Below, piece by piece: positions 61,841 to 64,000 of a DNA stretch of 64,000 nucleotides (position 1 is its first letter; each line of letters opens with the position of its first letter). The stretch covers positions 179,192 through 243,191 of the forward strand of contig UBMI01000015.1 of NCBI GenBank assembly GCA_900466475.1. The letters are read 5' to 3'. The notes under the pieces were generated by a model. That model did no database searches and was not told the origin of the DNA. It worked only from the letters and a program-made list of their open reading frames with translations. The translations under genes were made by a program, and so were the position numbers. This stretch comes from Hyphomicrobiales bacterium. Its GTDB lineage: Bacteria; Pseudomonadota; Alphaproteobacteria; Rhizobiales; Rhizobiaceae.

Positions 61841-62746
61841 TTGAGCAATCACAAGATTACAGGCGTTTATAGCGCCGCTACCACCCCTCTCAACGCCGAT
61901 GGCAGCCCGGATCTCGGCCTGTTCACCGAACATTGCCAGCGACTGATCGAAGAAGGTTGCCACGGCGTGGCGCTGCTCGGAACGACGGGCGAAGCCAACT
62001 CCTTCTCTTCCGCTGAGCGCCGTGTGATCCTTGAAGCCGCACTGAAGGCTGGCATTCCCTCGGACAAGCTCCTGCCGGGCACTGGCGTTGTCGCCATTCC
62101 CGAGACAGTCGAGTTGACGAAACATGCGCTCTCGCTCGGCGTTACCAAGGCGGTCATGCTGCCCCCCTTCTATTACAAGGGCGTCTCCGACGAAGGGCTG
62201 TTCACTGCCTATGCGCAGATTCTGGAGAAGATCGGCGATACCAGGCTGCAGGTGATCCTCTATCATATCCCGCAGGTCTCAGGCGTTCCGCTCTCCATTC
62301 CGCTGATTAGCCGCCTTGTCGAAGCCTTCCCGGAGACGGTCGTCGGCATTAAGGAATCTGCTGGTGATTTCAATAACATGCAGGAAATCATCGCAACCTG
62401 CCCTGGCTTCTCGGTACTCTGTGGTGCCGACCCGCTGCTGTTACCACTCCTGAAGGCTGGCGGCGCTGGCTGCATCACCGCCACGTCGAACCTCGTCGCA
62501 AACTCGCTGCGCACGGTTTACGACCACGTTCACGACGAAACGAAGGGTGCTGAGGTTGAGGCCGCACAGGCGCGCATCAATGCCTTCCGCACCCTATCGA
62601 ACTCCTATGTGCAGATCCCGACGATCAAGGCCATGGTCGGTCTGAAGACCGGCAATGCAGATTGGAGACGCACGCGCCCGCCGCTGGTGCCGCTCAATGA
62701 TGCCGAATACGCGGCACTCGCTGAAGGCTATGCCAAGCTGCCGTAA
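61841..62746 (+). CDS. DHDPS/N-acetylneuraminate lyase-family protein
   Basis: A 301-aa class I aldolase with GTTGE at 48-52, Tyr141 (ILYHIP) and Schiff-base Lys171 (VGIKESAG). The last third (TIKAMVGLKTGN) is as in DapA/NanA-type lyases. The TTG at 61841 is chosen because GAGGAGGA lies 5 nt upstream and residues before it are not conserved in the family. Paired with a BNR sialidase-like gene and an ABC importer, it probably cleaves a 2-keto sugar acid to pyruvate. Dihydrodipicolinate synthase for lysine is less likely in this context. Confidence 0.86.
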   Translation: MSNHKITGVYSAATTPLNADGSPDLGLFTEHCQRLIEEGCHGVALLGTTGEANSFSSAERRVILEAALKAGIPSDKLLPGTGVVAIPETVELTKHALSLGVTKAVMLPPFYYKGVSDEGLFTAYAQILEKIGDTRLQVILYHIPQVSGVPLSIPLISRLVEAFPETVVGIKESAGDFNNMQEIIATCPGFSVLCGADPLLLPLLKAGGAGCITATSNLVANSLRTVYDHVHDETKGAEVEAAQARINAFRTLSNSYVQIPTIKAMVGLKTGNADWRRTRPPLVPLNDAEYAALAEGYAKLP

Positions 62747-62758
62747 AGGAGGAATGCC

Positions 62759-63943
62759 ATGCAAACGACAGGTTTGAAGCCCGAGGACGTGCCGGCTTTG
62801 ATGGACGGTGTCCTCAGGACAAATACCGCCCAGACTGGCCGTTTTGATGCCTATCTGTCCTCTCCCTGCATTCAGAACCATGCCGCCAATCTCGCCTTTC
62901 TGGCCGATGGCACGCTGACCTGCGTCTGGTTCGGCGGCACGATGGAGGGCATGGGTGACATCTCGATTTACATGTCGTGGCTCGCTCCCGGCGCGGATCG
63001 CTGGTCCGAACCTGAGAAAATGTCTGATGATCCGGCGAGATCCGAACAGAATCCCTTGATTTTCAACGCACCGGATGACCGTGTCTGGCTGCTCTATACT
63101 TCGCAAACGTCTGGCGACCAGGACGGGGCAGTTGTCAAATGCCGGATCTCCTCAGACGGCGGCAAGAGTTTTGCCGCACCGACCATCCTCTGCGACCTGC
63201 CCGGCACCTTCGTGCGCCAGCAAATTATCGTGAATGGCAATGGCGACTGGCTGCTCCCCGTCTTCCGCTGCATCAGCTTACCCGGCCAGAGATGGAGCGG
63301 CGACGCCGACACAGCAGGCGTTCTGATCTCCCGCGATCGCGGAAAAAGTTGGCAGATGAAGGAGATAGAAAACAGTCTGGGTGCCGTGCACATGAATATC
63401 GTGCCGGTCGGTGCCGACAGGATGATCGCTTTCTTCCGCGACCGGTATTCGGAAAACATTCGCGCTTCGCTGTCATCAGACCAAGGCGAGACCTGGAGCG
63501 CGCCCGAGCCGACCAATCTGCCCAACAATAATTCCTCGATCCAGGCCACAAGGCTGACAGACCGGAGAATCGCGATGGTTTACAACCACAGCAACGCCGC
63601 CTCCTCCGACGCCAGACGTCAGTCCCTCTATGACGAGATTGAAAGCGACAAGGCGCCTGTCGCAGAAATGTCGAATATCCCGGCCAGAAAGGCCATCTGG
63701 GGAGTTCCGCGCGCGCCGCTCAGCCTTGCGGTTTCTGCCGATGCAGGCGGTCATTTCGAACGTAAACTCGATCTCGATACCGGCGACGGCTACTGCCTGA
63801 GCAACAATTCGAAGGATAGGCTCAATCGCGAGTTCTCCTACCCCTCCATCACGCAGGGGCCGGATGGCGCACTTCACGTGGCCTACACCTATTATCGACG
63901 CGCCATAAAATATGTCCGCCTTCCATTAGAATCAATTACTTAG
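62759..63943 (+). CDS. BNR-repeat sialidase-like protein
   Basis: A 394-aa six-bladed propeller protein with at least three Asp-boxes: SSDGGKSF (131-138), SRDRGKSW (191-197) and SSDQGETW (239-246). There is no signal peptide, so it is cytoplasmic, unlike secreted sialidases. The FRIP motif of classical sialidases is not evident, although several Arg/Asp/Glu residues could form an active site. AAGGAGG lies close upstream of the ATG, 12 bp after the lyase stop, so the two are one operon. It may act on an imported sialic-acid-like glycoside or unsaturated sugar acid. Confidence 0.82.
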   Translation: MQTTGLKPEDVPALMDGVLRTNTAQTGRFDAYLSSPCIQNHAANLAFLADGTLTCVWFGGTMEGMGDISIYMSWLAPGADRWSEPEKMSDDPARSEQNPLIFNAPDDRVWLLYTSQTSGDQDGAVVKCRISSDGGKSFAAPTILCDLPGTFVRQQIIVNGNGDWLLPVFRCISLPGQRWSGDADTAGVLISRDRGKSWQMKEIENSLGAVHMNIVPVGADRMIAFFRDRYSENIRASLSSDQGETWSAPEPTNLPNNNSSIQATRLTDRRIAMVYNHSNAASSDARRQSLYDEIESDKAPVAEMSNIPARKAIWGVPRAPLSLAVSADAGGHFERKLDLDTGDGYCLSNNSKDRLNREFSYPSITQGPDGALHVAYTYYRRAIKYVRLPLESIT

Positions 63944-64000
63944 AAGTCATCACAAATAGCCGACTGCGAGTATTGGCGGGCCGAATGTTTGAAGCAATTC

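Overview
The window looks like chromosome (or large replicon) of an alphaproteobacterium of the Rhizobium/Agrobacterium group. It is GC-rich and densely coded, with many ATGA/GTGA-coupled operons, rhizobial-style exopolysaccharide genes, and many ABC, LysR and FCD-GntR catabolic modules. I saw no rRNA, tRNA, IS element, phage gene, CRISPR array or origin.

Region 1 (1-13.95 kb) opens with a truncated MurA-like gene and then holds an aromatic (lignin-type) catabolic island. It contains a LigM-type tetrahydrofolate-dependent O-demethylase, an FCD-GntR regulator, an alpha/beta hydrolase, LigA and LigB (type II extradiol dioxygenase) and a YCII-like protein. A long minus-strand operon follows: type I (VOC) extradiol dioxygenase, PIG-L/GalB-type hydratase, LigK-type aldolase, PrpF/GalD-type tautomerase and a DUF1932 dehydrogenase. 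A MetF-like reductase, a LysR protein with two HTH domains and a 2-hydroxyacid dehydrogenase complete the island. No LigC or LigI is present, which fits O-methylgallate/gallate catabolism better than the protocatechuate route. TGTATACA palindromes sit in three promoters and variants lie beside gntR, suggesting one GntR regulon.

Region 2 (13.98-17.4 kb) is a small SDR/RraA/DHDPS operon with a divergent LysR gene. Region 3 (17.4-32.9 kb) is an exopolysaccharide locus: GH16 glycanase, Wzx-like flippase, two GT4 enzymes, Crp-type regulator, ExoY-like priming transferase, chain-length protein with a degenerate kinase domain, GT2, Wza/ExoF-like exporter, Wzy-like polymerase, a small ExoX/SyrA-like membrane protein, GT8 and a further GT2-type enzyme.

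Region 4 (32.9-50 kb) is the most unusual. Six promoters share a near-identical element, TTTACsGTAAcGTACTT, often preceded by phased TTTAC half-sites. They drive a DUF900 lipoprotein hydrolase; a sulfatase plus MoxR/DUF58/DUF4381/vWA/vWA-TPR/BatD operon; a formylglycine-generating enzyme plus HAD phosphatase pair; an outer-membrane beta-barrel; a 99-aa protein; and a large MscS channel. A membrane protein with a CadC-like N-terminal domain and a TPR C-terminal part lies inside the set and is the obvious candidate regulator. I read this as a co-regulated envelope or periplasmic sulfatase system.

Region 5 (50-54 kb) carries NMO, tautomerase, SDR and MBL genes with a divergent LysR. Region 6 (54-64 kb) is a sugar-acid or sialic-acid-like uptake island: GntR, DUF1537 kinase, peptide-type ABC transporter with a Tat-exported binding protein, then a divergent NanA/DapA-family lyase and a BNR sialidase-like protein.
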